A stretch of 59,457 bases of DNA from Staphylococcus arlettae (GCF_002902345.1 NZ_PPQB01000029.1:51489-110945); one strand, 5' to 3'. Counted from the stretch's first letter, positions 28,185 through 38,772 are shown. A program made the numbers and translations. Notes: a model not told the origin generated them from the letters alone.

Positions 28185-28649
28185 TTAATTACTATAAATA
28201 TTATGCCATTGATGACGTTCATTTAAGAAGGTTTGTGCAATTGTTTTGGCACCTTCAAGTGAATGACTTGCAGCCCAACCACATTGAACTTCGTTACACG
28301 CAGGAACCTCGGTAGCACTTAACACATCATTTAAAGTTTTTTCAACAATATTTAACACATCTTCATAGTTATCATGATTAATAAATGAAGCATAAAATCC
28401 GGTTTGACAACCCATTGGACTGACATCTACAACTTTGTCAGAATGATTGCGGATATTTTCTGCCATTAAATGCTCTAATGAATGTAATCCTGGCATGTCC
28501 ATATGTTCTTTGTTTGGTTGCTTGAAGCGAATATCGTATTTATGGATAACATCACCGTTTTGGCCTTCCATTTTCCCGGCTAAACGGATATACGGTGCCA
28601 CAACTTTAGTGTGGTCTAAATTAAAGCTTTCTACGTTCATTTTTGGCAT
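28185..28649 (-). CDS. luxS: S-ribosylhomocysteine lyase (AI-2 synthase)
   Basis: Cleaves S-ribosylhomocysteine to homocysteine and DPD, the precursor of autoinducer-2, as part of the activated methyl cycle. The 154-residue protein has the zinc motif HSLEH (H56 and H60) and C123 in ACNEVQCGW as the third ligand. The catalytic cysteine C81 lies in [18 protein letters not shown] precedes the ATG. Single gene. Confidence 0.98.
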   Translation of the reverse strand: MPKMNVESFNLDHTKVVAPYIRLAGKMEGQNGDVIHKYDIRFKQPNKEHMDMPGLHSLEHLMAENIRNHSDKVVDVSPMGCQTGFYASFINHDNYEDVLNIVEKTLNDVLSATEVPACNEVQCGWAASHSLEGAKTIAQTFLNERHQWHNIYSN

Positions 28650-28874
28650 TAAAAAACCCTCCTAAATTTATACATATAATTTATTGTAACAAGCACGCAT
28701 GGCAATTACAATTTTCAGTAAATAGTTAGAAAATTAATGACAAAAATAGTTAAACCCGATAGAATGAGTAATAATTAGACTAGATTTTCATTATGCAAAA
28801 TAATTGCGAGCAATTTTAACTATGGAAAAATTATTAAATAGAATTATTACTTAAGAAAGCAGGGTAGAGATAGT

Positions 28875-30059
28875 ATGGAATATAAACAAACAATATTAGA
28901 CTATATAGAAAACAATAAGCGGCATTATATTGAAATGAGTCATCAAATACATCAACGCCCGGAGCTAGGTAACGAGGAAATATTCGCGTCACGTACATTA
29001 ATTGAGCACTTAAAAAAAGAAGGTTTTGATATTGAAACGGATCTTGCAGGTCATGCTACTGGATTCATCGCTAGATATGAATCTACTAAACCGGGACCTA
29101 CAATAGGTTTTCTTGCAGAATATGATGCTTTGCCAGGATTAGGACACGCATGTGGTCATAATATTATTGGCACAGCTAGTACATTAGCAGGTGTTGCGTT
29201 ATCTAAAGTAATAGATCAAATTGGTGGAACGGTAATTGTTTTAGGGTGTCCAGCTGAAGAAGGTGGTGTCAATGGTAGTGCTAAAGCTTCGTATGTGAAA
29301 GAAGGTATCATTGATGAGTTAGATGTGGCACTCATGGTGCACCCCGGAAACGAAACCTATAAGACGATTAATACATTAGCTGTAGATGTTTTAGATATTA
29401 AATTTTATGGTAAAAGTACACATGCTTCAGAAAATGCAGATGAAGCGCGTAACGCTTTAGATGCAATGATTTCATATTTTAACGGTGTAGCACAACTTAG
29501 ACAACATATTAAAAAAAGTGAACGTGTACATGGGGTAATTTTAGATGGGGGCAAAGCGGCCAATATTATTCCGGATTATACACATGCTAGATTTTATACA
29601 CGTGCGACAATACGTAAAGCTTTAGATCAGTTAACAGAACGTGTTGGACAAATAGCCAAAGGCGCGGCACTTCAAACTGGTTGTGATTATGAGTTTGGCC
29701 CTATTCAAAATGGTGTTAATGAATTTATAAAAACCCCAAAATTAGATGATTTATTTGCCAAGTATGCTATTGAAATGGAAGAAGAAGTTATCGATGATGA
29801 TTTTGGTTATGGTTCGACTGATACTGGCAATGTTAGCCATATAGTACCGACGATACACCCTCATATTAAAATAGGTTCTAGAAACTTAGTTGGACATACA
29901 CATCGTTTTCGTGAAGCAGCAGCTAGCACTCATGGAGACCAAGCTTTGTTGCGTGGTAGTAAAATTATCGCTTTAATGGGATTAGATTTAATTATAAATG
30001 AGCAATTATTCGAAGAAATTGTAGAACAATTTCAATATGTAAAGGGGCATACGAAATGA
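28875..30059 (+). CDS. M20-family amidohydrolase/peptidase (AbgB-like subgroup)
   Basis: A 394-residue zinc amidohydrolase. The metal-binding and catalytic segments are FLAEYDALPGLGHACGHNIIG and GCPAEEGGVNGSAK, followed by the lid/dimerisation domain (about 175-290, MVHPGN ... KSTHASENADEARNALDAM) and the final histidine in VGHTHRFREAAAS. Family members (aminoacylases, p-aminobenzoyl-glutamate hydrolase AbgB, hippurate hydrolase) cleave amide or N-acyl bonds; the substrate here is unknown. Its stop overlaps the start of an ATP-grasp ligase (ATGA), so the two are translated together and probably act on the same or related peptide-like molecule. Confidence 0.88.
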   Translation: MEYKQTILDYIENNKRHYIEMSHQIHQRPELGNEEIFASRTLIEHLKKEGFDIETDLAGHATGFIARYESTKPGPTIGFLAEYDALPGLGHACGHNIIGTASTLAGVALSKVIDQIGGTVIVLGCPAEEGGVNGSAKASYVKEGIIDELDVALMVHPGNETYKTINTLAVDVLDIKFYGKSTHASENADEARNALDAMISYFNGVAQLRQHIKKSERVHGVILDGGKAANIIPDYTHARFYTRATIRKALDQLTERVGQIAKGAALQTGCDYEFGPIQNGVNEFIKTPKLDDLFAKYAIEMEEEVIDDDFGYGSTDTGNVSHIVPTIHPHIKIGSRNLVGHTHRFREAAASTHGDQALLRGSKIIALMGLDLIINEQLFEEIVEQFQYVKGHTK

Positions 30060-31249
30060 CAAATAGAAGTTCGCTACAGACTAAGTTAATGCTTAGCGAT
30101 CTTTATGCGAGTAATACAGTATATACATCTAGACCTTCATATATATCCAATCCATGGTTAGATCCAGAAGAACATCAATCTAATTTTTTAACGGGAAGAG
30201 AATTGATTATTGCTGATAACATGCCAGTAATTGTTCACAAGGCAAGTGTAACAGATAAGTTAGAACAACTTTTTGCAGAAATTGGGAAATCGTTACCTCA
30301 AAATGTTTATACATTTAGTGATAAATCATCGTATGAAATGTTATTAAAAAACTTAGTGAAGGAACAACAAAAAACTATTTACTTTCAGTATATTCATGAT
30401 CCATCATTATTATCTAAAGAAGCTTATGCCTTAGATAAAGATATTTTTGTTGCATTAAATAATAAAGCTAAAATTCCAAAGTGGACAAATGATAAATATT
30501 TACCACAACGTGAAGTGGTTGCATTTGAAGCATTTGAGGAACGTGTTCAAGCATGGCAATTCCCTTTTGTTATAAAACCAGGTGATGATTTACCGACAGC
30601 AGGTGGTTATGGAGTCATGATTTGCTATAACGATACCGACTTAAGCAAAGCTATACAACGAATACGAGATGCAAAGTCAGCTACTAAGCAACTTATTATT
30701 GAACAAAAAATAGAAGCAGTAGCTAACTACTGTGTCCAATTTGCTTATTCACACAACACTGGAGTGCAATACATTGGAGCAGCTGAACAAATTACAAATG
30801 ATTATGGCTTTTATCATGGTAATCAAAATGTCAACAATGTACCATCACATGTAATTAAAGCTGGTGAGGAAATTATGAAGAATGGTGTAGCACAAGGTTT
30901 TTTTGGTATAGCAGGATTTGATTTACTTGTTGATAAATTTGGAGACGTATACGCTATTGATTTAAATTTTAGACAAAATGGTTCAACTAGTATGTTACTA
31001 TTAGAACCATCATTAAATAAAGGTTATCATAAATTTTATAGTTATGTTGCAAGTAAAGATAATGCGAAGTTTTACCAGACAATTTTAAAATATGTAAAAC
31101 AAGGTGTATTATTCCCGTTGTCATATTACGATGGTGATTGGTTTGAACATGAAGCGGTTAATTCACGATTCGGATGTATATGGCATGCTTCCAGTAAAGA
31201 AGAGGTAGAAAGCTTAGAATCCTTGTTTTTAAAGGAAGTATCAACTTAA
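30056..31249 (+). CDS. ATP-grasp ligase-like protein
   Basis: A 397-residue soluble protein with an ATP-grasp fold in its second half. The ATP-binding strand is FPFVIKPGDDLPTAGGYGVMICYN (about 178-201). QLIIEQKIEAVANYCVQFAY lies in the middle. The Mg2+/ATP site GFDLLVDKFGDVYAIDLNFRQNGSTSMLL (about 287-315) keeps the acidic D and N/R pattern. Such enzymes form amide or peptide bonds via an acyl phosphate. The first about 150 residues are less conserved. It overlaps the amidohydrolase gene by 4 bp, giving a synthetase/hydrolase pair. The substrate is unknown, and staphylococcal homologues are, to my knowledge, uncharacterised. Confidence 0.8.
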   Translation: MTNRSSLQTKLMLSDLYASNTVYTSRPSYISNPWLDPEEHQSNFLTGRELIIADNMPVIVHKASVTDKLEQLFAEIGKSLPQNVYTFSDKSSYEMLLKNLVKEQQKTIYFQYIHDPSLLSKEAYALDKDIFVALNNKAKIPKWTNDKYLPQREVVAFEAFEERVQAWQFPFVIKPGDDLPTAGGYGVMICYNDTDLSKAIQRIRDAKSATKQLIIEQKIEAVANYCVQFAYSHNTGVQYIGAAEQITNDYGFYHGNQNVNNVPSHVIKAGEEIMKNGVAQGFFGIAGFDLLVDKFGDVYAIDLNFRQNGSTSMLLLEPSLNKGYHKFYSYVASKDNAKFYQTILKYVKQGVLFPLSYYDGDWFEHEAVNSRFGCIWHASSKEEVESLESLFLKEVST

Positions 31250-31351
31250 TTTATAGCGTGTATTGTTAGAGAAATTAAATTCGTACATTGACTATATTTG
31301 TTGTCTTAGATATATTTTAATTATAAACAAAAATGAAATGAGGTGTACGTA

Positions 31352-32017
31352 GTGTCATATAAAACGTATACATTTTATCAAGATATCTTGATAACTGAAG
31401 TGTTCTATGTTGCGACTAAAAATAAGAAAGCATTCAAGCATGAGGTATTAGGTAAAAATACAATTTGTATGTGGACGCAAAAAGATAAAGCAGAAACGTT
31501 TCTATCTAAAGAGGATATTGATTATGATGAAATTAAAGCTTTAGATATTGATAAATTTGTTACGTACGAATTGGATAACGTTTTTAAAGAAGGCGACGAA
31601 GTATTAATTAATCCTACAAGTACTAACGATGGAGAACTTGTAAATATTATTAATAGTACTAATGAATTAATGAGTGATCTAGACAATATTAGATTAAAAG
31701 AATTTAATAATGCAGTGGTTGCTACAGATGAGGTGTACGGTTTAACATCCAAAAATAAAAAGGAATTTATTTTAATTAGTGATGATGAACATGAAAAACC
31801 TAATATCATGCCTGTATGGAGTAGTCGTGAACGTGCAGAACGCGTGAGAGATGAAGATTTTGAAGAATGTGATATTATTGAAGTTGAAGGTGAAGTTTTT
31901 GCGGAATGGCTAGATGAGTTAAGAGACGATGACAAAGCTGTTGCCGTTGATTTAAAACCGGGCGTTATTGGAACGGTTGTGTCAGCACAAAAACTTATAG
32001 ATAAAATAACATTTTAA
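31352..32017 (+). CDS. Tandem DUF2750 protein
   Basis: A 221-residue acidic cytoplasmic protein of unknown function. The C-terminal half contains MPVWSSRERAERVRDEDFEE ... WLDELRDDDKAVAVDLKPG, which fits the DUF2750 family. The N-terminal half repeats the plan (ICMWTQKDKAETFLSKEDIDYDE ... LDNVFKEGDEVLINPTS), so the gene is an internal duplication of a roughly 110-residue unit. I start at GTG 31352, after GAGGTG; the in-frame GTG at 31343 overlaps that site. It stands alone between the ATP-grasp gene and coaW. Confidence 0.78.
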   Translation: MSYKTYTFYQDILITEVFYVATKNKKAFKHEVLGKNTICMWTQKDKAETFLSKEDIDYDEIKALDIDKFVTYELDNVFKEGDEVLINPTSTNDGELVNIINSTNELMSDLDNIRLKEFNNAVVATDEVYGLTSKNKKEFILISDDEHEKPNIMPVWSSRERAERVRDEDFEECDIIEVEGEVFAEWLDELRDDDKAVAVDLKPGVIGTVVSAQKLIDKITF

Positions 32018-32031
32018 ATAAACTTTAACTT

Positions 32032-32073
32032 AAAAGACGAAATTTTGTTATGACAACAAAATTTCGTCTTTTT
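32032..32073. terminator. Bidirectional terminator between the DUF2750 gene and coaW
   Basis: An 18-bp perfect stem (32032-32049 with 32055-32072) and a 5-base loop, A-rich on the left and T-rich on the right, between convergent genes. Confidence 0.88.
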
Positions 32074-32079
32074 GAATTG

Positions 32080-32877
32080 TTATAAATTAAGTGTACCTAG
32101 CGCACCGGAAAAGGCACCGTTTTCAACATAAAAAGGTTTAAATCCTCTTAAAATGGTATAGTCCTCAACTACTTTTTGGAGTAAGTTATTATTATAAAAT
32201 GATGAGCCAATAAAGACTACATTGTCAGTATTATGTTCCCTAGCTACAGTAATTGCCATAGTAGTTACAACTTCACCAACCACACCCATGACAGAAGCAA
32301 GTTTATCTGCATCAGTAAAGTTATCATTTAAATTATGAAGTACGTTACCGAAATTTGCAGCTGTTAAATCACCCGGTATAGGAGGCGTACTATCTTGATA
32401 AATATGCTTTACTTTTAAATCGATGATGTCACGATTTCCATTTTGTGCAGTGTTTGTTAATGTTTCATAATCTTGTATTTGAGTCAGTAAATAGCCCAAA
32501 CCTTGAATCATGCCGCCACCTGCGCCAATGCCACCAACACGTTGCTGACTTTCACCATTATAATAGTGCAATGATGTACCTGTACCTACATTCGTAAAGA
32601 TGTAGTCATCTAAAAAATGACCTTGTTCATTTAACAGAATTTTTAAACCTTGAGCAGCTGCATCAAATTCTACAAAAATACGCGATGAAGTTTTTAAACG
32701 ATCTTTTATAGTTGCTGCATGTCCTCCGGTAAGGCTGATATCCGTACAGTCTATATTATTTAACCAGTGAATAACATCATCAATTTCAGAAGTTAATTTA
32801 GTTTTATAAGTTCTGTTGCCTTGTTCATCAATAACAATTTTTATCAACGTTCCCCCAGCATCAATGCCGATTTTCAT
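32080..32877 (-). CDS. coaW: Type II pantothenate kinase
   Basis: Phosphorylates pantothenate, the first step of coenzyme A synthesis. The 265-residue protein belongs to the eukaryote-like type II class that staphylococci use in place of CoaA. The ASKHA fold is seen from [13 protein letters not shown] (phosphate 1), [30 protein letters not shown] (phosphate 2) and [17 protein letters not shown], with [12 protein letters not shown] and [12 protein letters not shown] near the C terminus. The type II enzyme is known to be resistant to CoA feedback. Single gene. Confidence 0.96.
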   Translation of the reverse strand: MKIGIDAGGTLIKIVIDEQGNRTYKTKLTSEIDDVIHWLNNIDCTDISLTGGHAATIKDRLKTSSRIFVEFDAAAQGLKILLNEQGHFLDDYIFTNVGTGTSLHYYNGESQQRVGGIGAGGGMIQGLGYLLTQIQDYETLTNTAQNGNRDIIDLKVKHIYQDSTPPIPGDLTAANFGNVLHNLNDNFTDADKLASVMGVVGEVVTTMAITVAREHNTDNVVFIGSSFYNNNLLQKVVEDYTILRGFKPFYVENGAFSGALGTLNL

Positions 32878-32994
32878 TTATTGCTCACCTCAAAAAATTT
32901 ACATTATACATTATATTATAATAAAATGAAGGAAAATAAAATATCAAAATCAAAGGTGCTTACAAAATATAGTAGTTAAGGTTATTTACGGTAA

Positions 32995-33183
32995 AATGTC
33001 TGCCGGACTGTAGAGTTTTATCAAAGTATGATTCGGGAAACGTTGGAGCATGCTGAAGTTATGTTAGTTTTCGATGAGGTAGAGGAACTAACTACTATTT
33101 AACAAAAATGAAGTACAAGTAATAAACTTTATGGTGCTGTAATAAACGTTTTGAAAGCAATGCGCGGACATATGAAAATACAG
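32995..33183 (+). pseudogene. Possible remnant of a decayed gene in the coaW-GNAT gap
   Basis: The 435-bp gap 32878-33312 has no intact gene. One reading frame gives protein-like text interrupted by stops: VEFYQSMIRETLEHAEVM continuing to an acidic LVFDEVEELTTI (to 33099), a TAA and a TGA, then NKLYGAVINVLKAMRGHM and a TAG at 33184. The same frame is kept throughout, which suggests a gene broken by point mutations. I do not recognise the family. The evidence is weak. Confidence 0.28.
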
Positions 33184-33312
33184 TAGGTCATTCATTTGGT
33201 TTTTGAATTACGTATATAACTGTTATTGAGCAAAAGATTAAGATATATGGATTATCTATTTGATATTTGTGGTATTTAAATATCATGAAATAAATTAAGC
33301 AGGGGATTATTT

Positions 33313-34173
33313 ATGGTTATTAAAAAACAATTTAAAAATATTACAGTTCAACCATTTGAAGAACAATATAGAACAAAGCTTTATGATTTTGAATTAAGTG
33401 AAAGACAACAAATTTATTCGTCTTTACCTAAAACAGTGTTAGATGATGCGATAAAAGATGAGGACAGAATTGCGAATATCGTACTTAATGAACAAAATAA
33501 AGTCATAGGTTTTTTTGTCTTACATCAATACTATCAACATGAAGGGTACGATACCCCTAAAAAAGTGGTTTATGTTAGGTCATTGTCGATTAATGAAAAA
33601 TATCAAGGCAATGGTTATGGAACAAAAATTATGATGTTTTTACCACAATATGTTCAATATTTGTTCCCTGAATTTAATCATCTCTATTTAGTAGTTGACG
33701 CAGAAAATAAAGGGGCATGGAATGTATATGAACGTGCAGGATTTATGCATACTGCTACTAAAGAAGAAGGACCAATAGGGAAAGAGCGACTCTACTATTT
33801 AGATTTAGATTCTAAATATGTTTCATCTTTAATGTTAAAATTGAATCAGGATGATGTAAAATATGGTATACACATGATTGATTTGTTGAAAGATGGACAA
33901 AAAGTTGGTTTTATAGGTGTAGAGCAACATGAAGAACGATTAAATATTACTTCAATTGAAGTAGACCAAGCACAACGTTCAAGTGGCATCGCTCAGAGTG
34001 CATTAAGACAATTGTCGACGTTTGTGAGAAAATATTTTGAAGGTGTAAATGTAATAACTATTACTCTATATGGTGAACGAAATGAACTGGATACATTATG
34101 CTTAAATAGTAATTTTGTTGAAGTAGAATCTGGCGATGATTTTAGTATTTTTGAAAAATATATCAATTACTAG
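33313..34173 (+). CDS. Double GNAT-domain acetyltransferase-like protein
   Basis: A 286-residue protein with two GNAT (Gcn5-related N-acetyltransferase) modules. The first (about 1-165) has the acetyl-CoA-binding motif A VRSLSINEKYQGNGYGTKIM and the motif B region LYLVVDAENKGAWNVYERAGFMH. The second (about 175-286) has LNITSIEVDQAQRSSGIAQSALRQL and a FVEVES end, but its acetyl-CoA loop (QRSSGIAQ) departs from Q/RxxGxG/A, so it may be catalytically weak. The substrate is unknown. GCAGGGGA precedes the ATG. Confidence 0.82.
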   Translation: MVIKKQFKNITVQPFEEQYRTKLYDFELSERQQIYSSLPKTVLDDAIKDEDRIANIVLNEQNKVIGFFVLHQYYQHEGYDTPKKVVYVRSLSINEKYQGNGYGTKIMMFLPQYVQYLFPEFNHLYLVVDAENKGAWNVYERAGFMHTATKEEGPIGKERLYYLDLDSKYVSSLMLKLNQDDVKYGIHMIDLLKDGQKVGFIGVEQHEERLNITSIEVDQAQRSSGIAQSALRQLSTFVRKYFEGVNVITITLYGERNELDTLCLNSNFVEVESGDDFSIFEKYINY

Positions 34174-34281
34174 TTTAGATTGCGAAATCAATACTTGTCA
34201 TTTATAGTTGAGTTTTGTTACTATTAGTTGAGTAAAAAGAGAACTTTATAGATAAAGCCTGTGAAAGGAAGTTTATGAGCT

Positions 34282-34806
34282 ATGAGAATACAAGATTATA
34301 CTAAAGAAATGGTTGATGAGAAATCATTTATAGACATGGCCTATACGTTATTAAACGAAAAGGCAGATACAATGAATTTATATGATATTATTGATGAGTT
34401 TAAAGAATTAGGCCATTATGAAGATCAAGAAGTCGAAGATAGAATTGTACAATTCTATACAGATTTAAATACTGACGGTCGCTTTTTGAATGTTGGGGAA
34501 AATGTATGGGGCTTACGTGATTGGTATTCTGTTGATGACATCGAAGAGAAAATTGCACCAACGATTCAGAAGTTTGATATTTTAGATGATGAAGATGAAG
34601 AAGACAAAAACTTGAAATTATTAGGTGAGGATGAAACAGAAGAAGAAACTGTACCTACTGAAGATACAAGTGATGAATTAGCTGATCCTGAAGATGAAGA
34701 AGTAGACGAAGAAATAGATGAATCTGAAATTGTTATTGATGAAGATGATGAAGACCTAGACGATGAAGAAGAAGAACAAGACGAATTTGACGATGAAGAA
34801 GAATAA
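34282..34806 (+). CDS. rpoE: RNA polymerase delta subunit
   Basis: Firmicute-specific subunit that increases RNA polymerase recycling and promoter selectivity. The 174 residues have the folded N-terminal winged-helix-like HARE-HTH domain (about 1-90; [23 protein letters not shown] ... [25 protein letters not shown]). A nearly pure Asp/Glu tail (about 105-174) follows and mimics nucleic acid. The tail composition differs from that of S. aureus RpoE. It lies upstream of pyrG, as in Bacillus. GAAAGGAAG lies about 13-18 bases before the ATG. Confidence 0.96.
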   Translation: MRIQDYTKEMVDEKSFIDMAYTLLNEKADTMNLYDIIDEFKELGHYEDQEVEDRIVQFYTDLNTDGRFLNVGENVWGLRDWYSVDDIEEKIAPTIQKFDILDDEDEEDKNLKLLGEDETEEETVPTEDTSDELADPEDEEVDEEIDESEIVIDEDDEDLDDEEEEQDEFDDEEE

Positions 34807-34828
34807 AAATTTATTCTGTCAGATTTAA

Positions 34829-34856
34829 TTGACTTTTCCTGTGAAAATGATAAAAT
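34829..34856 (+). promoter_or_regulatory. Promoter of pyrG
   Basis: TTGACT (34829-34834), a 16-bp spacer and TAAAAT (34851-34856). The expected start, seven bases later, is the GGG at 34864-34866. Confidence 0.65.
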
Positions 34857-34863
34857 TTTATTC

Positions 34864-34937
34864 GGGCTCCTTTAAATAGGACGACGTGTATAAACTATAC
34901 GCTCCCCCTTACAGTTATGTGAGAGGGAGCTTTTTTT
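34864..34937 (+). promoter_or_regulatory. pyrG CTP-sensing attenuator leader
   Basis: The predicted transcript starts GGGCTCC, exactly the initial sequence described for pyrG of Bacillus subtilis. There, low CTP causes stuttering at the fourth base and adds extra G residues. The terminator is GCTCCCCCTTACA (34901-34913), loop GTTA, TGTGAGAGGGAGC (34918-34930), then T7. Its C-rich 5' arm can pair with an extended 5' poly-G to form the antiterminator. The remainder of the gap to pyrG (34938-35126) shows nothing else I recognise. Confidence 0.88.
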
Positions 34938-35108
34938 ATTTTGTTAAAACTTTAAAATCATTGAGATGTAAAATAATAGTAATAATGTTTATTGTAGTTC
35001 AAAAATGCAGTAAAATGGTTGATTATGACATTTCCTATTTCAATGTATCACCCCTTATACGTAGTAAATATTAGGATTATCAATTGCAATACTTTTAATA
35101 TTGTTTGA

Positions 35109-36734
<1,626 letters not shown>

Positions 36735-36744
36735 ACTTATAAGA

Positions 36745-36850
36745 AGAGGCTGGGACAATATTGATTCGTCCTAGTCTCTTTTCATATTGGCAGTAGCTGA
36801 CTGTATTGAAAATGGGCTTCAAACCAAGCTTTTTCAATGCTAGTCATCCT
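36745..36850 (+). repeat. Dispersed two-hairpin repeat, copy 1 (terminates pyrG)
   Basis: The first hairpin is AGAGGCTGGGAC (36745-36756) pairing with GTCCTAGTCTCT (12 bp with two G-T pairs) followed by T's; it doubles as the pyrG terminator. The second, from GGCAGTAGCTGACTG to TCAATGCTAGTCATCC, folds into a long hairpin with an inner GCTT/AAGC. Related copies lie at 40732 and 59342. Confidence 0.85.
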
Positions 36851-37149
36851 TATATTTAAAAGTTTATGAAATTGACCGTGCATACTTGCCTGGGGTATGG
36901 TTCGAGCCTGTAGTCTCTTACACATACTGAACACCCATGCGTGCTCGACTGAGGATATAAATAGGGGTAAAACAAGAACTTGGTTTTGTATTAAAGACAT
37001 TTAAAAATAAAGAAAACGTCAATTTCTATATCTGCTTAATAGAAATTGGCGTTTACTTTTTATTATAGCTATTTATGTCTCGGACTTTTCTTAAATTTGA
37101 TTTGGAAACCCCTAAATGTAATAAATCAGTGCAGCCATAAAGCGATTTA
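36851..37149 (+). other. 299-bp non-coding stretch after repeat copy 1
   Basis: No gene is convincing here. A fragment CTTGCCTGGGGT near 36888 looks like the displaced right edge of the repeat (copies 2 and 3 end CTTGCCGGGG or similar). A hairpin AAACGTCAATTTCTAT/ATAGAAATTGGCGTTT (37014-37029 with 37039-37054), followed by a T-rich tract, could be a terminator between pyrG and the convergent DUF2529 gene. Confidence 0.55.
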
Positions 37150-37683
37150 TTAATCGTTGATGTTGAGTTCTAAATCTCTCGTCATTTCAATCATTTGCGT
37201 ATAAATCTCATAATAAATGTAGTTAAAAGCCATTGGATGAGGTGTGATGATTTTATCATAATCTTCAGTATAGACGATTGGTCGTGGTGTCTGTAAATTA
37301 ACAAAATGGAATAAATGATCCGGAAAATCCTCAGTTTTCGGTTTGTTACAAATTAGAACAAAATCAATATCTAAGTTGATAAGTGTATGCACATCTTGCG
37401 CTACTTCATCTGTATAAAAAGGAGCGAATAAGAAGACTCTATCGGTTGAATCAAGCGCTTCTGTCATAGTGATCGAGGATAATAAGTCGCTAGATTTTAG
37501 TTTTTCATTACTGTTAGTTATAAAGAATTCATAAAATTTTAAATCATCATAACCCTTAACATAGACTGTGCCTTCGCCGCCAATTGCTTGTATCAAACAT
37601 TGTGCAGCCATTTGGATATCTAATGATTGGTCTTCTAAACGATTAAATATACCAGTAATTTGTGTATTTAATATTTTAGACAT
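37150..37683 (-). CDS. DUF2529 family protein (YwjG-like)
   Basis: A 177-residue cytoplasmic protein of unknown function. Synteny between pyrG and fba matches Bacillus subtilis ywjG, and the sequence is consistent with DUF2529. It has an N-terminal helix (ILNTQITGIFNRLEDQSLDIQMAAQCLIQAIGG), EGTVYVKGYDDLKFYEFF and a Rossmann-like alternation (VFLFAPFYTDEVAQ, DFVLICNKP) resembling sugar-isomerase (SIS) folds. The start at 37683 follows GGAGGAG; the frame continues nine codons upstream into that site. Unlike in Bacillus, it is on the strand opposite to its neighbours. Confidence 0.82.
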   Translation of the reverse strand: MSKILNTQITGIFNRLEDQSLDIQMAAQCLIQAIGGEGTVYVKGYDDLKFYEFFITNSNEKLKSSDLLSSITMTEALDSTDRVFLFAPFYTDEVAQDVHTLINLDIDFVLICNKPKTEDFPDHLFHFVNLQTPRPIVYTEDYDKIITPHPMAFNYIYYEIYTQMIEMTRDLELNIND

Positions 37684-37839
37684 GTAATTCTCCTCCGTTC
37701 TGATTTCCATTTCATTGTAATTAATTCATGTTTGGAATGCAATAAATGGTAAATTTAAGGAATAATTATAGTAAAATTAACAATTTTTTAAATAAAAACG
37801 CTTACAATTCATTGGAAGAATGCATAAGTTAATAAACTC

Positions 37840-37848
37840 TGCTATAAT
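37840..37848 (+). promoter_or_regulatory. Extended -10 promoter of fba
   Basis: TGCTATAAT ahead of fba, with no strong -35 box, 46 bp before the ATG. Confidence 0.45.
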
Positions 37849-37893
37849 TAGATTGTAAAAATACGTGCTTAATGCACTCAAGGAGGAACTTTC

Positions 37894-38754
37894 ATGCCTT
37901 TAGTTTCAATGAAAGAAATGTTAATTGACGCAAAAGAAAATGGTTATGCAGTTGGTCAATACAACTTAAATAACTTAGAATTTACTCAAGCTATTTTACA
38001 AGCTTCTCAAGAAGAAAATGCACCAGTAATCTTAGGAGTATCTGAGGGTGCTGCTCGATATATGGGTGGTTTCTACACAGTAGTTAAAATGGTAGAAGGT
38101 TTACTACATGACTTCGAAATTACAATCCCTGTAGCTATTCACTTAGACCACGGTTCAAGTTTCGAAAAATGTAAAGAAGCGATTGATGCTGGTTTCACAT
38201 CTGTAATGATTGATGCTTCTCATGCACCATTCGAAGAAAACATAGAAATTACTTCTAAAGTTGTTGAATACGCACATGCTAATGGCGTTTCAGTTGAAGC
38301 TGAATTAGGTACAGTAGGTGGACAAGAAGATGACGTTGTAGCTGAAGGCGTGATTTACGCTGATCCTAAAGAGTGTCAAGAACTAGTTGAAAGAACTGGT
38401 ATCGATACTTTAGCTCCAGCTTTAGGTTCTGTACATGGACCATATAAAGGTGAACCTAAATTAGGATTTAAAGAAATGGAAGAAATTGGTGCATCTACAG
38501 GTCTACCATTAGTATTACACGGTGGTACTGGTATTCCTACAAAAGACATCCAAAAAGCTATTCCATACGGTACGGCTAAAATTAATGTAAATACAGAAAA
38601 CCAAATTGCTTCTGCAAAAGCGGTTCGCGAAGTATTAAACAAAGATCAAGAAGTTTATGATCCACGTAAATATTTAGGACCAGCTCGTGAAGCGATTAAA
38701 GAAACTGTAAAAGGAAAAATTAAAGAGTTCGGTACTTCTAACCAAGCTAAATAA
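37894..38754 (+). CDS. fba: Fructose-bisphosphate aldolase, class II
   Basis: Zinc-dependent aldolase of glycolysis and gluconeogenesis. The 286-residue protein has the metal and substrate segments AIHLDHGSS (catalytic D and zinc H), [29 protein letters not shown] (zinc H) and [10 protein letters not shown], then INVNTENQ for phosphate binding. AAGGAGGA precedes the ATG. It lies between the DUF2529 gene and murZ as in related Firmicutes. It is monocistronic with a strong terminator. Confidence 0.97.
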   Translation: MPLVSMKEMLIDAKENGYAVGQYNLNNLEFTQAILQASQEENAPVILGVSEGAARYMGGFYTVVKMVEGLLHDFEITIPVAIHLDHGSSFEKCKEAIDAGFTSVMIDASHAPFEENIEITSKVVEYAHANGVSVEAELGTVGGQEDDVVAEGVIYADPKECQELVERTGIDTLAPALGSVHGPYKGEPKLGFKEMEEIGASTGLPLVLHGGTGIPTKDIQKAIPYGTAKINVNTENQIASAKAVREVLNKDQEVYDPRKYLGPAREAIKETVKGKIKEFGTSNQAK

Positions 38755-38772
38755 TTAGTATATTTTCTTTCG

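Noticed and set aside
36782..37000. Minus-strand frame of 72 codons downstream of pyrG
   Set aside because: It runs through the dispersed repeat hairpin and has no ribosome site. The repeated DNA explains the open frame.
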